From JAJFFW01 sp963922595 (GTDB lineage Bacteria; Pseudomonadota; Alphaproteobacteria; Caulobacterales; Parvularculaceae), in the NCBI GenBank assembly GCA_963922595.1, contig CAWUIM010000006.1, forward strand, positions 24,926 to 88,925: a stretch of DNA of 64,000 nt. The letters are read 5' to 3'. Both the position numbers and the translations under genes were made by a program. Below, in pieces: positions 42,081 to 50,106 of the stretch (the first letter of the stretch is position 1; every line of letters begins with the position of its first letter). Under the pieces are notes generated by a model. That model saw nothing but the letters and a program-made list of their open reading frames with translations, ran no database searches and was not told the DNA's origin.

Positions 42081-43235
42081 TTGCAGCATATTCGTGTCGG
42101 TGTCGACGCCAACGAGGTTGAGCAAGCGTTGTTTATCAGTTCGAGCCTTTATCGCGAATCAGGGTTTTCAGGTCTGCATCCATTAGCGATTTCTCGCATT
42201 GGCGCCGTTGAGAAAATTTGTCGGGCGCTTGGATGGATCAATGAAGAAAATTATCGCGAATGTGCGCCCGCTGACATCGAAACGCTGGCGAAGTTTCACA
42301 GTCGGGATTATCTGGAAAATCTTCTGCGCGCTGATAAAGCGGGCGTCGCCAGCATTGCAGAGCGCGAAACCTACAATTTCGGCACGATGGAAAACCCTTT
42401 GTTCAAGGGCGTTTTTAATCGCGCCGCTGCGACGGTCGGGGGGTCTATTCTCGGCGCTGACATGTCGCTCGAGCATGGCGTCAGTTTTCATCCGGGCGGC
42501 GGCACGCACCACGGAAAAAAGGATAGGGCAAGCGGCTTTTGCTATTTCAATGACCCGGTATTTGCGATTTTGCGATATTTTGAACGCGGGCTGCGACGCG
42601 TCGCTTATGTAGATTTCGACGCCCATCACGGCGACGGTGTTGAAGAAGCGTTCAGCGGTGAACCGGATATTCGTCTCGTTTCAATTCATGAGGAAAACCG
42701 TTGGCCCCATACGGGCCGTGCGCGGGAGGACTCGCCGCCCAACGCCATGAATTTGCCGGCGCCGGCGCAATTCAATGATTCAGAGCTGGCCTTTTTGCTT
42801 AATGAATGTGTATTGCCCTATCTCGACCGATTTTCGCCCGAAGCAATTGTCATTACGTGCGGCGCCGACGCATTGGCGGACGATCCTTTATCGGGACTTC
42901 GGTTAAGCAACCGCGCTTTGTGGGACGCCGTCGAATCCGTTGTCGCTCTCGCTCCCCATAGTCTGGTCCTTGGCGGCGGCGGCTATAATCCCTGGACCAC
43001 GGCGCGCGCATGGGCGGGTTTATGGGGGAGATTGGATCGCCATGATGCGCCGCAGCGACTGCCGCAATCGGTGCGCGATCTTTTCCAAACGTTCGAATGC
43101 GATCTCGTCGATGAGGATGACTTCAATCCGCGCTGGATGGAATCGCTCGAAGATGACGTCAATGAAGGGCATGTTCGGCAAAGCGTAAAAGCAGTTGCGC
43201 ATGCGCAATCGCGTTTAATGGAAGACTTCGCGTAA
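42081..43235 (+). CDS. Histone-deacetylase-superfamily hydrolase (AcuC/HDAC-like)
   Basis: 384 residues with the complete zinc-hydrolase set: the tandem His in GGTHHGKK, zinc ligands in DFDAHHGDG and CGADALADDPLSG, and the transition-state Tyr in LGGGGYNPW. Bacterial members deacetylate acyl-lysine, polyamines or small amides (AcuC, acetylpolyamine amidohydrolases). It lacks a clear ribosome site; the TTG at 42081 is the longest plausible start, and a second TTG about 48 bases later also fits. It stands between the tusA/dsrE2 and lipoate-assembly operons. No role in sulfur oxidation is established. Acting on an acylated lysine, such as that of LbpA, is a testable idea. Confidence 0.88.
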   Translation: MQHIRVGVDANEVEQALFISSSLYRESGFSGLHPLAISRIGAVEKICRALGWINEENYRECAPADIETLAKFHSRDYLENLLRADKAGVASIAERETYNFGTMENPLFKGVFNRAAATVGGSILGADMSLEHGVSFHPGGGTHHGKKDRASGFCYFNDPVFAILRYFERGLRRVAYVDFDAHHGDGVEEAFSGEPDIRLVSIHEENRWPHTGRAREDSPPNAMNLPAPAQFNDSELAFLLNECVLPYLDRFSPEAIVITCGADALADDPLSGLRLSNRALWDAVESVVALAPHSLVLGGGGYNPWTTARAWAGLWGRLDRHDAPQRLPQSVRDLFQTFECDLVDEDDFNPRWMESLEDDVNEGHVRQSVKAVAHAQSRLMEDFA

Positions 43236-43283
43236 AGGGCGTGCATCAATGTTGCGCCGAACGGCCGAGGCTGCCATAGTTAC

Positions 43284-43299
43284 ATTAGTGTCTACTAAT
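43284..43299. promoter_or_regulatory. Perfect ATTAG-N6-CTAAT operator of the lipoate-assembly operon
   Basis: ATTAGTGTCTACTAAT; the palindromic arms extend to ATTAGT/ACTAAT. The right half merges with a TAATAT -10-like box (43296-43301), only 15 bases before the GTG start of the first gene. A bound repressor would block RNA polymerase directly. Confidence 0.8.
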
Positions 43300-43316
43300 A
43301 TATAGAGACGTCCCAC

Positions 43317-44354
43317 GTGAGCTGGCGCCAAGAATTATCACAGATAGAAGAATTTGAAGACGCTGAATTCGACGAAGCGCTCGTCGATCAAATGGAAGCG
43401 CGCGCAGCGCATGCGCTTGAGCGTTCCATTCGTTTTTCGACGCCAACCTTCAAAGAATATGAATCAAGCGAGCTCAAGGGATGCGGAAAGAATTCTTTCC
43501 CCGCCTTTTCGATTACGGCTGGCGGATGCGCGCTCATGTGCGATCACTGCCAGGCCAAAATCTTGGAGCCAATGATTCCGGCGACCAGTCCTGAGATGCT
43601 CGATCAGCGCGTCCGCGATATGGTGGCGCTTCAAGACTTGCAGGGATTTCTATTATCCGGCGGCTCGAACAAGCGAAATGAAATTCGGTATGAACGCTAT
43701 TACCCGGTGATCGAAAAATTAAAATCGGATTTCCCGCATCTGCAAATCGCCATTCACACAGCGCTGACCGACGAGGCCGGCGCAAGAAGAATGGAAGCCG
43801 CCGGCGTCGACACCGCAATGATGGATGTTATCGGCGCAGAAGATACGATCCGCGACGTCTATCATCTTGATCGCCCTGTTGATGATTTTGAAGCGACGCT
43901 CGCAGCGCTCACCGCCACGACCATGAATATTTCTCCGCACATCGTCATCGGTCTTCATTACGGCCGGTTATTGGGGGAAGAAAACGCGCTCGATATCATT
44001 AGCCGGTATCCGGTTGAGGCGCTCGTTCTCGTCGTGATCATGCCGTTTTATGCAAAGCCGGGGACATTTCAAACGCCGACGACATCAGATGTGGGGCGTA
44101 TTTTCCTGGAGGCGCGCCGACGTTTGGAAGATAAAAGCGTTCTTCTGGGATGCGCCAGACCGCCCGGCTTACACAAACGCGTCACGGACGCCTATGCTGT
44201 CATGGCCGGACTTGACGGCATCGCGTTTCCAGCCGACGGCGCGCTCCAAACTGTTCGCGCGATTGGCCGGCCATTTACGCAAGAACATGCGTGCTGCTCT
44301 GTGAAACTCGGGGCGGCGTCGCTGAACCGGGTGCGGAGCGGTTGCGCAGCATAA
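43317..44354 (+). CDS. Radical SAM lipoyl synthase-type protein (LipS family)
   Basis: 345 residues with the radical SAM cluster C71-x3-C75-x2-C78 (CALMCDHC) and a SAM-binding GG segment in LLSGGSNKR. Extra cysteines occur at C56 and in HACCS near the C-terminus. LipS1 and LipS2 are paired radical SAM proteins related to biotin synthase that insert the two sulfurs into octanoyl groups. They belong to the dedicated lipoylation route for LbpA of sHdr organisms. I cannot tell from sequence alone which of LipS1/LipS2 this is. The first gene of a four-gene operon starts at GTG, with a 5' leader of only about 10 bases if the predicted -10 box is right. Confidence 0.85.
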   Translation: MSWRQELSQIEEFEDAEFDEALVDQMEARAAHALERSIRFSTPTFKEYESSELKGCGKNSFPAFSITAGGCALMCDHCQAKILEPMIPATSPEMLDQRVRDMVALQDLQGFLLSGGSNKRNEIRYERYYPVIEKLKSDFPHLQIAIHTALTDEAGARRMEAAGVDTAMMDVIGAEDTIRDVYHLDRPVDDFEATLAALTATTMNISPHIVIGLHYGRLLGEENALDIISRYPVEALVLVVIMPFYAKPGTFQTPTTSDVGRIFLEARRRLEDKSVLLGCARPPGLHKRVTDAYAVMAGLDGIAFPADGALQTVRAIGRPFTQEHACCSVKLGAASLNRVRSGCAA

Positions 44355-44372
44355 TGTGGAAAGTGATATAAG

Positions 44373-45671
44373 ATGACCTGTCTCAAACCTGAATCGGCGA
44401 TCCCGGGCGATCAAGGCGCTGACGGTAAAGATTATAATCCCTTTGATTTAATGACGCCGCGAACGCCTGACGCCATTCCGGGCGCGTTAAAAAACGGAGG
44501 CCGCGTTAAAGCCAACGCCGTGCCTCCGAAAGGCGTTTATTTGCCAAATAATAATGTGCTCACGCCGCAGATGCGGTCGCCTGAATATGTGCAAATGTCG
44601 ACGGCGGCGGCGATCACTTTGGGGTTGATGGCCGGCAACATGTATCGTTGCGCCTGTACGCGGTGTCTAAACCTCTTGTTGACCTATCCCGAAGGCTGCC
44701 GCGCCAACTGCGCTTATTGCGGCCTGGCGCGCCATCGTGAGGCGGATCGCGATTATGCGGACCGAAACTTTATTCGCGTCGATTGGCCGGCGGTGCCGAT
44801 GGCGGAAATCGCCGCCAAGGTTGGAGAAGACCCTGAGGCTAGCCCGTTTCATCGGATGTGTATTTCAATGATCACGCACCCGAATTCTGATGAAGACACA
44901 GTTACGGTTTTAAAGACGTGGACTGATCATGTTGATCCGGACGCCATTCCGATTTCCATTTTATCGAATCCCACAACGATGACGCGCGATGATGTGAAAA
45001 CGCTTCGGGATTTGGGGTCTGACATCTTCACTGTCGCGCTTGATGCGGCGACGCCGGAATTGTTTGACCGAACGCGCGGAAAGGGCGTGCAATCTCCGCA
45101 TAACTGGAAAAAATATTGGGAAATCCTGATGGATGCGCGCGATATTTTTGGGCCGCAAAAATTCGGCGCGCATATTATTGTCGGTATGGGCGAGACGGAA
45201 TTTGAGATATTATCGCTTGTACAACAACTCGTCGACCTTGGCGGTCACAGCCACATGTTCTGTTTCTATCCGGAAAAAGGGTCGTTGATGGATCATTTGC
45301 CGGCGACGCCTCGGGATCAATGGCGGCGGGTGCAGCTCGGCCGGTATCTGATCGACTATTGCGACGCGCGCGTCGATCAAATGAAGTTCGACGAATGCGG
45401 CAGGGTAGTCGATTTTGGGCTGCCGCAGGCCGAGCTTGACGCCATCATCGACGCCGGCATTGCGTTCCGAACATCCGGCTGTCCGGGTAAGTTTGCGGAA
45501 GATATCTCCGCCTGCGATCGGCCCTACGGCGATAGTCCGCCTTCGGATATCGCCAGTTATCCTTTTCAGCCGGCTTCGGCGGACTTGCGTCGGATCAGGC
45601 ATCAGCTTGATATGGAAAAACCGGGCGAGACCTATGAGCCCGGCGACGAATTCGAGGATCTGGACGCGTGA
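44373..45671 (+). CDS. Second radical SAM lipoyl synthase-type protein (LipS family)
   Basis: 432 residues. The radical SAM motif is C109-x3-C113-x2-C116 (CRANCAYC). A preceding CACTRC (C93, C95, C98) and a C-terminal SGCPGKF could hold an auxiliary cluster of the kind that donates sulfur in lipoyl synthases. It is the partner of the protein encoded 18 bases upstream; two such proteins are needed for the LipS1/LipS2 reaction. Its stop overlaps the GTG start of the ligase gene. Confidence 0.85.
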   Translation: MTCLKPESAIPGDQGADGKDYNPFDLMTPRTPDAIPGALKNGGRVKANAVPPKGVYLPNNNVLTPQMRSPEYVQMSTAAAITLGLMAGNMYRCACTRCLNLLLTYPEGCRANCAYCGLARHREADRDYADRNFIRVDWPAVPMAEIAAKVGEDPEASPFHRMCISMITHPNSDEDTVTVLKTWTDHVDPDAIPISILSNPTTMTRDDVKTLRDLGSDIFTVALDAATPELFDRTRGKGVQSPHNWKKYWEILMDARDIFGPQKFGAHIIVGMGETEFEILSLVQQLVDLGGHSHMFCFYPEKGSLMDHLPATPRDQWRRVQLGRYLIDYCDARVDQMKFDECGRVVDFGLPQAELDAIIDAGIAFRTSGCPGKFAEDISACDRPYGDSPPSDIASYPFQPASADLRRIRHQLDMEKPGETYEPGDEFEDLDA

Positions 45672-46732
45672 CGGCGCCCCGGTTTCGCATCATTGATACC
45701 GGCCAGCGTAGCGGGCGAGAGAATATTTCTCTCGATCAGGCGATGATCGACGCGCACCAGGCGGGCGAGATCGGCGACACTATTCGATTTATCGGCTTCT
45801 CCCCTGTGGTTCTTGTGGGTCGGCATCAAGCCGTGAGCCAGGAGGTCAATGTCGATTATTGCCGTAAAAACCAGATTGAAATCGGCCGGCGGATAACGGG
45901 CGGCGGCGCCATCTTCATGGATGAAGATCAACTCGGTTGGTCGCTTGTCTGTAATCGTCACTCTCTGGGCGGCGGATCATTGTCAGAGGTGACAGAACGA
46001 ATTTGCAAGGCGGTTGCTTCCGGCCTTTCCGATCTAGGACTCGACGCGCAATATCGGCCGCGGAACGATATTGAAGTCGGCGGGCGAAAAATCTCCGGGA
46101 CGGGCGGGTTCTTCGACGGAGACACATTAATCTTTCAGGGTACTGTCTTGGGCGACGTGAACCCTGAAAAAATGTTCAGCGCCTTGAATGTGCCGCAGGA
46201 AAAAACCGAAAAACATGCGCTTGGCGCAGCGGCGCAGCGCGTCACAAACTTGCGCGAGTTATTAGGACGCGCTCCCGATTGGTCGGACGTAAGGTCAGCG
46301 ATGACAAACGCGTTTGAAAACGAACTCGGAATTGCGACGGTCGACGACACATTGTCAGAAGCGGAATTGACGCGCGCGCGAGCAATATTCGATGACGAAA
46401 TCGGGACCGATGACTTCGTCTACGACATTGACGATCCGTCGCGTGACGCTTCGGTGAAAGTCGGCTCTTGCCGCGGGGCGGGCGGGGCCGTTACTGCGCA
46501 TATTCGCCTCGAAGGAGCGAATAATGATCGCCTGCGCGAAGTCTTGATCACGGGCGATTTCTTTGTAACGCCGCCGCGCATTATCCTGGACCTGGAGTCG
46601 TCGTTGCGGCGGACACCCATCGACGACATTGACGCAAACGTCGACGCTTTCTTCGCCGGCGCTGACGTCGGTCTATTAAGCGTCGCGCCTTCTGATTTTT
46701 CAGCGGCGATTCGCTCTGCTGTTGCGGCATAA
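45668..46732 (+). CDS. Lipoate-protein ligase of the sHdr type (sLplA-like)
   Basis: 354 residues, LplA/LipB fold. It carries RRITGGGAIF (74-83), PRNDIEVGGRK with the catalytic K141, and ISGTGGFF. The C-terminal domain is long enough for complete ligase activity. The sHdr-linked ligase attaches octanoate or lipoate to LbpA, but not to the glycine-cleavage H protein or 2-oxoacid dehydrogenases, in Hyphomicrobium and related organisms. The GTG start overlaps the previous stop (GTGA). Assignment to the sHdr branch rests on gene context. Confidence 0.9.
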   Translation: MTAPRFRIIDTGQRSGRENISLDQAMIDAHQAGEIGDTIRFIGFSPVVLVGRHQAVSQEVNVDYCRKNQIEIGRRITGGGAIFMDEDQLGWSLVCNRHSLGGGSLSEVTERICKAVASGLSDLGLDAQYRPRNDIEVGGRKISGTGGFFDGDTLIFQGTVLGDVNPEKMFSALNVPQEKTEKHALGAAAQRVTNLRELLGRAPDWSDVRSAMTNAFENELGIATVDDTLSEAELTRARAIFDDEIGTDDFVYDIDDPSRDASVKVGSCRGAGGAVTAHIRLEGANNDRLREVLITGDFFVTPPRIILDLESSLRRTPIDDIDANVDAFFAGADVGLLSVAPSDFSAAIRSAVAA

Positions 46733-46736
46733 GCCA

Positions 46737-47432
46737 ATGAAATCGCTGACGGTCATCCAGCATACGTCCGCAGAATATTTAGGCCTGATGGAAGACCATT
46801 TTGAGGGCCGCCGTATTCGGTTCAATTATTTTCGTCCCTTTACGGAGGATGGGCGCGTCCCCATCGCAGCCGAAGCGGGCGATTGTCTGGTTTTGCTTGG
46901 CGGCGGCCCCTGGGGGACAGCGGGCGCGCGCGATGTGCCGACGCTCGCGGAAGAAGTCGCATTGGCGCGAGCATACTATATGTCGGGCCGGCCGGTGATC
47001 GCCATCGGCCTCGGCGCGCAGATTTTGTGTTTGGCGGCCGACGGCGGCAGCGAAGAGGCGCCGCTTACGCTCGACGTGGTGGATGCGAAACGCATCGACA
47101 AAGAAGCATTGAACGGATTTTTACCCGAGCAGTATCCGATGGTTCGGTATATGCGCGATCGCCCCGTTCCGCCCCCTTTTGCGAAGATACTCGCCGTCGA
47201 TCCCGACGGCGCGCCGGCTTTATTTCAAATCGGCGATAATATGTTTGGTTTTTCCGGGCATCCGGGCGTCAAGCGCGGCATCATCGAAGATCTCATTATG
47301 GAGTTTGAAGAGAGTCCGCAAAATGTAAGTGCGCCTCTCGACGCGATTTCCAAACGTCAATCTGAAATTGAAGACGCACTGGTGCCGATCATGACGGGAT
47401 TGATCCAGCTCACCGGATTAATGCGCGATTAG
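46737..47432 (+). CDS. Glutamine-amidotransferase-like protein lacking the nucleophile
   Basis: 231 residues with the class I GATase fold outline: LLGGGPWG near 53-60, PVIAIGLGAQIL near 87-98 and FSGHPGV near the C-terminal third. In active enzymes the middle motif reads GICLGxQ with a nucleophilic cysteine; here that position is Gly91. The usual H-P-E becomes H-P-G. It should therefore not hydrolyse glutamine. A gene of this type (lipX) is reported in other shdr-lip clusters, which fits its place directly after the lipoate ligase (4-base gap). Its role is unknown: a scaffold, or a binder of lipoate or an acyl intermediate. A TTG at 46722 would overlap the ligase end and is less likely. Confidence 0.75.
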   Translation: MKSLTVIQHTSAEYLGLMEDHFEGRRIRFNYFRPFTEDGRVPIAAEAGDCLVLLGGGPWGTAGARDVPTLAEEVALARAYYMSGRPVIAIGLGAQILCLAADGGSEEAPLTLDVVDAKRIDKEALNGFLPEQYPMVRYMRDRPVPPPFAKILAVDPDGAPALFQIGDNMFGFSGHPGVKRGIIEDLIMEFEESPQNVSAPLDAISKRQSEIEDALVPIMTGLIQLTGLMRD

Positions 47433-47454
47433 AGTGGCGAAGCCGCTTGCGTAA

Positions 47455-47470
47455 ATTAGGATTTCCTAAT
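47455..47470. promoter_or_regulatory. Perfect ATTAG-N6-CTAAT operator of the shdr operon
   Basis: ATTAGGATTTCCTAAT; arms ATTAGGA/TCCTAAT. The right half leads into a TAATAT -10-like box at 47467-47472, 72 bases before the dsrE start. This is the best candidate operator for the hdr structural genes and, because arsR is last in the operon, for autoregulation. Confidence 0.8.
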
Positions 47471-47543
47471 ATTCTGAACAGCAAATCGGTTCAGCATTGT
47501 CATTATACAAAATGCTGCGACGCAAAAATCACGGAGGCGCCGA

Positions 47544-47924
47544 ATGGCGGATAAACTGGTCATCATCATGGCGAATACTGATCCGCGAAACGGGGAAGAA
47601 CTCGGCGCGCCGATCTTCCAGGCGACCGTCGCCGCTGCAATGGAATACGAGGTTGAAGTGATCTGCACGGCCACGGCGGGGCAATTACTGAAAAAAGGCG
47701 TCGCCGAAAATCTTGTCGTGAAAGAAGGCTCGCCGAAAACCGTCTACGACTTCATCAAAGACGCGCATGAGGCCGGCGTTAAATTCGCCTGTTGTTCGCC
47801 GAACCTCGATCTCTTCGACATGACGAAAGAAGATCTGGTGCCTGAATGTTCAGGCATCGTCGGCGGCGCCTATTTGATCGAAGAAATCATGGAAAACGAC
47901 GATTGCAGGGTTCTTACCTATTAG
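47544..47924 (+). CDS. DsrE-family sulfur carrier, first gene of the shdr operon
   Basis: 126 residues of the small soluble DsrE/DsrF type. It begins KLVIIMANTDPRNGEELGAP and contains ICTATAGQLLKKG and a Cys pair in FACCSPNLDLF. DsrE3C-like proteins of this kind accept sulfur from TusA and are encoded beside shdr genes. An ACGGAGG site precedes the ATG. It differs clearly from the DsrE2 at 41390 in size and in the lack of the Met-rich loop. Confidence 0.88.
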   Translation: MADKLVIIMANTDPRNGEELGAPIFQATVAAAMEYEVEVICTATAGQLLKKGVAENLVVKEGSPKTVYDFIKDAHEAGVKFACCSPNLDLFDMTKEDLVPECSGIVGGAYLIEEIMENDDCRVLTY

Positions 47925-47949
47925 GCTCTGACGCTTTTGGGAAAAATAT

Positions 47950-48705
47950 ATGGCGCATGCGGCGACAACAACGAGGGTTCAGGAGCATATCGGCGATCCC
48001 GTTTCGGACGGAGCGCCGGTGTCGCGTGGCGATCTGGAAGAGATTTTTCAGGATATCCAGGCCGATCTTCGATTTGACCACGAATTAAACGGCTGTCTCA
48101 ATTGCGGTATTTGCACCGCGACATGCCCGGCCGCTCATTATTACGATTTTAGTCCGCGCGAAATTGTTCAGCTTCTTTGGACTGAAAATCTTGAGGGCAT
48201 GTATGACGCGATGCAGGAGAAAATTTGGTCCTGCGCGCAGTGCTATACTTGCGCCGCGCGATGCCCCTTCGGCAATTCGCCTGGCGGTCTCGTCATGTTG
48301 ATGCGCGAGGTCGCGATCAAGCATGGCATGGATTCGGCCAAGCAAGTCTTGCGTCCCTTCAGCCGTGTGATGCTGAAATTGATCTCGACCGGCAATCAGC
48401 TATCGCCTGATATGATCAACCCTGATCATTTCGCCGATTGGGGCCCGAACATCTCAAAGATTGATGCGCCGCTCGCCTTGCTGCGAAAGGCGATCCCGAT
48501 GCCGACGCTCAACACCACGAAAACAGCGTGGGAGGTCAACCTGAAGACATCGGTTGAGCTTTATACGATCTGGGAAGAAACCGGCGTCCTCGATCAGTTG
48601 GAGACGATCGACGAAAACCTGTTCGACGTCATTTGCGACATCATGGATGAGAAACGCGAAGATTGGGATGATTTCCTGGACGAGCAGGAAGACGACGAAG
48701 ATTAG
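47950..48705 (+). CDS. hdrC1: sHdrC1, iron-sulfur subunit of the sulfur-oxidising Hdr complex
   Basis: 251 residues. Two [4Fe-4S] motifs are at C49/C52/C55/C59 (CLNCGICTATC) and C95/C98/C101/C105 (CAQCYTCAARC), the HdrC layout, followed by a helical C-terminal domain and an acidic tail. It relays electrons between HdrA and HdrB subunits. It is the second gene of the operon, 25 bases after dsrE, with a poor ribosome site. Confidence 0.93.
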   Translation: MAHAATTTRVQEHIGDPVSDGAPVSRGDLEEIFQDIQADLRFDHELNGCLNCGICTATCPAAHYYDFSPREIVQLLWTENLEGMYDAMQEKIWSCAQCYTCAARCPFGNSPGGLVMLMREVAIKHGMDSAKQVLRPFSRVMLKLISTGNQLSPDMINPDHFADWGPNISKIDAPLALLRKAIPMPTLNTTKTAWEVNLKTSVELYTIWEETGVLDQLETIDENLFDVICDIMDEKREDWDDFLDEQEDDED

Positions 48706-48744
48706 ATTTTGTCTTGAGAAAGGCTGTTCCAGAGGAGGAACACT

Positions 48745-50106
48745 ATGACTGGCGATAATACGACCAATGGTGACGAACGCTTCACCGGCCATGGCTCGGA
48801 ATGGCGTGACGCCAAGCTGAGCCCTTCAGATGCAGCGACCGCGACCGCATGGGTCGAACAAAAGATCGATAAGCGTTCCATGTTGACCAACAAGGATCGC
48901 GTTCACGACGTGCGCGATATTATGTGGCAGCTTGAAAAGGAGGGCGAGATCGTCGTTCATCGTGTCAGCGAACAGCATCAGCCGACCATCGCGAAGACGA
49001 TTTACGGATGGGATAAGAAAATCCCGACGACCCAGCTTTGGCATCATAAGTCTTGCGGTCAGTGTGGAAACATTCCGGGTTATCCGGCGTCGCTTTTGTG
49101 GCTGATGAATGAGCTCGACATCAAGTATCTGGATGAAACCGATCAGACGTCATGCACCGCCTGGAATTATCACGGCTCAGGGATCGGCAACATCGAGAGC
49201 CTAGCGGCGGTGTTCCTGCGCAATTTCCATCAGGCGTATGTGTCGGCGAAGGCTGAGGGGCTTCCCGAAGGGTATTATTACCCGCTCGTTCATTGCGGAA
49301 CATCGTTCGGCAATTACAAGGAGGTTCGTGAATATCTCCTCTTGTCCGCGCCCTTGCGCGAACGCGTCAAAACCATTTTGGGCAAGCTCGGGCGCCTCGT
49401 CGACGGAAAGCTGTTGATCCCTGAAGAGGTCGTCCACTATTCGGAATGGCTGCATGTGATGCGCGAGAAAATCGCCAATCGTCAGCAAATTGACTGTTCG
49501 AATGTACGAGCGACCATCCACCCGGCGTGTCATGTTTACAAAATGATCCCGCAAGATGTGATCTACGACGACGATGTTCTAGGCGGCGAACGCGTTGCGG
49601 TGTCCACCGGCATCATTCAGTCGTTGGGTGCGCAGATTATCGATTACTCAACATGGTATGACTGTTGCGGCTTCGGCTTCCGCCACATTATTTCTGAACG
49701 AGAATTTACGCGGTCCTTCGCCATCGATCGGAAAATCAAAGTCGCCGTCGATGAAGCGAATTCCGACGTCATGATTGGTCATGACACTGGCTGCATCACG
49801 ACCCTCGATAAAAACCAGTGGATCGGAAAAGCCGACGGCAAGGATTATGATCTTCCGGTTCTGGCGGACGCTCAATTTGCGGCGCTCGTTTGCGGCGCGC
49901 ACCCCTTCAAGATCGTGCAGTCTCACTGGCACGCTTCGTCTTGCGAAAAACTCTACGACAAGTTGGGCATTGATTGGAAAAAAGCGAAAGCGGAATTTGA
50001 AGACTATTTGAAAAAGGTCGAAGCGGGCGAGCAGGAGAATCTCTACGACCCGCGCCGGATGATCACCGGCGGCCCCGGTTATAAGAAAATAGAAGCGCAA
50101 ACATGA
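48745..50106 (+). CDS. hdrB1: sHdrB1, CCG-domain subunit of the sulfur-oxidising Hdr complex
   Basis: 453 residues, longer than HdrB2. The first half has the degenerate cysteine-rich set SCGQCGNIPGY and TSCTAWNYHG, and the second has HPACHVYKM, YDCCGFGF and GHDTGCITTLD. CCG domains of HdrB proteins bind the noncubane cluster that performs disulfide chemistry. sHdrB1 is usually altered relative to methanogen HdrB, consistent with a different reaction from heterodisulfide reduction. There is a strong GAGGAGG site. The stop overlaps the hdrA start (ATGA). Confidence 0.93.
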   Translation: MTGDNTTNGDERFTGHGSEWRDAKLSPSDAATATAWVEQKIDKRSMLTNKDRVHDVRDIMWQLEKEGEIVVHRVSEQHQPTIAKTIYGWDKKIPTTQLWHHKSCGQCGNIPGYPASLLWLMNELDIKYLDETDQTSCTAWNYHGSGIGNIESLAAVFLRNFHQAYVSAKAEGLPEGYYYPLVHCGTSFGNYKEVREYLLLSAPLRERVKTILGKLGRLVDGKLLIPEEVVHYSEWLHVMREKIANRQQIDCSNVRATIHPACHVYKMIPQDVIYDDDVLGGERVAVSTGIIQSLGAQIIDYSTWYDCCGFGFRHIISEREFTRSFAIDRKIKVAVDEANSDVMIGHDTGCITTLDKNQWIGKADGKDYDLPVLADAQFAALVCGAHPFKIVQSHWHASSCEKLYDKLGIDWKKAKAEFEDYLKKVEAGEQENLYDPRRMITGGPGYKKIEAQT

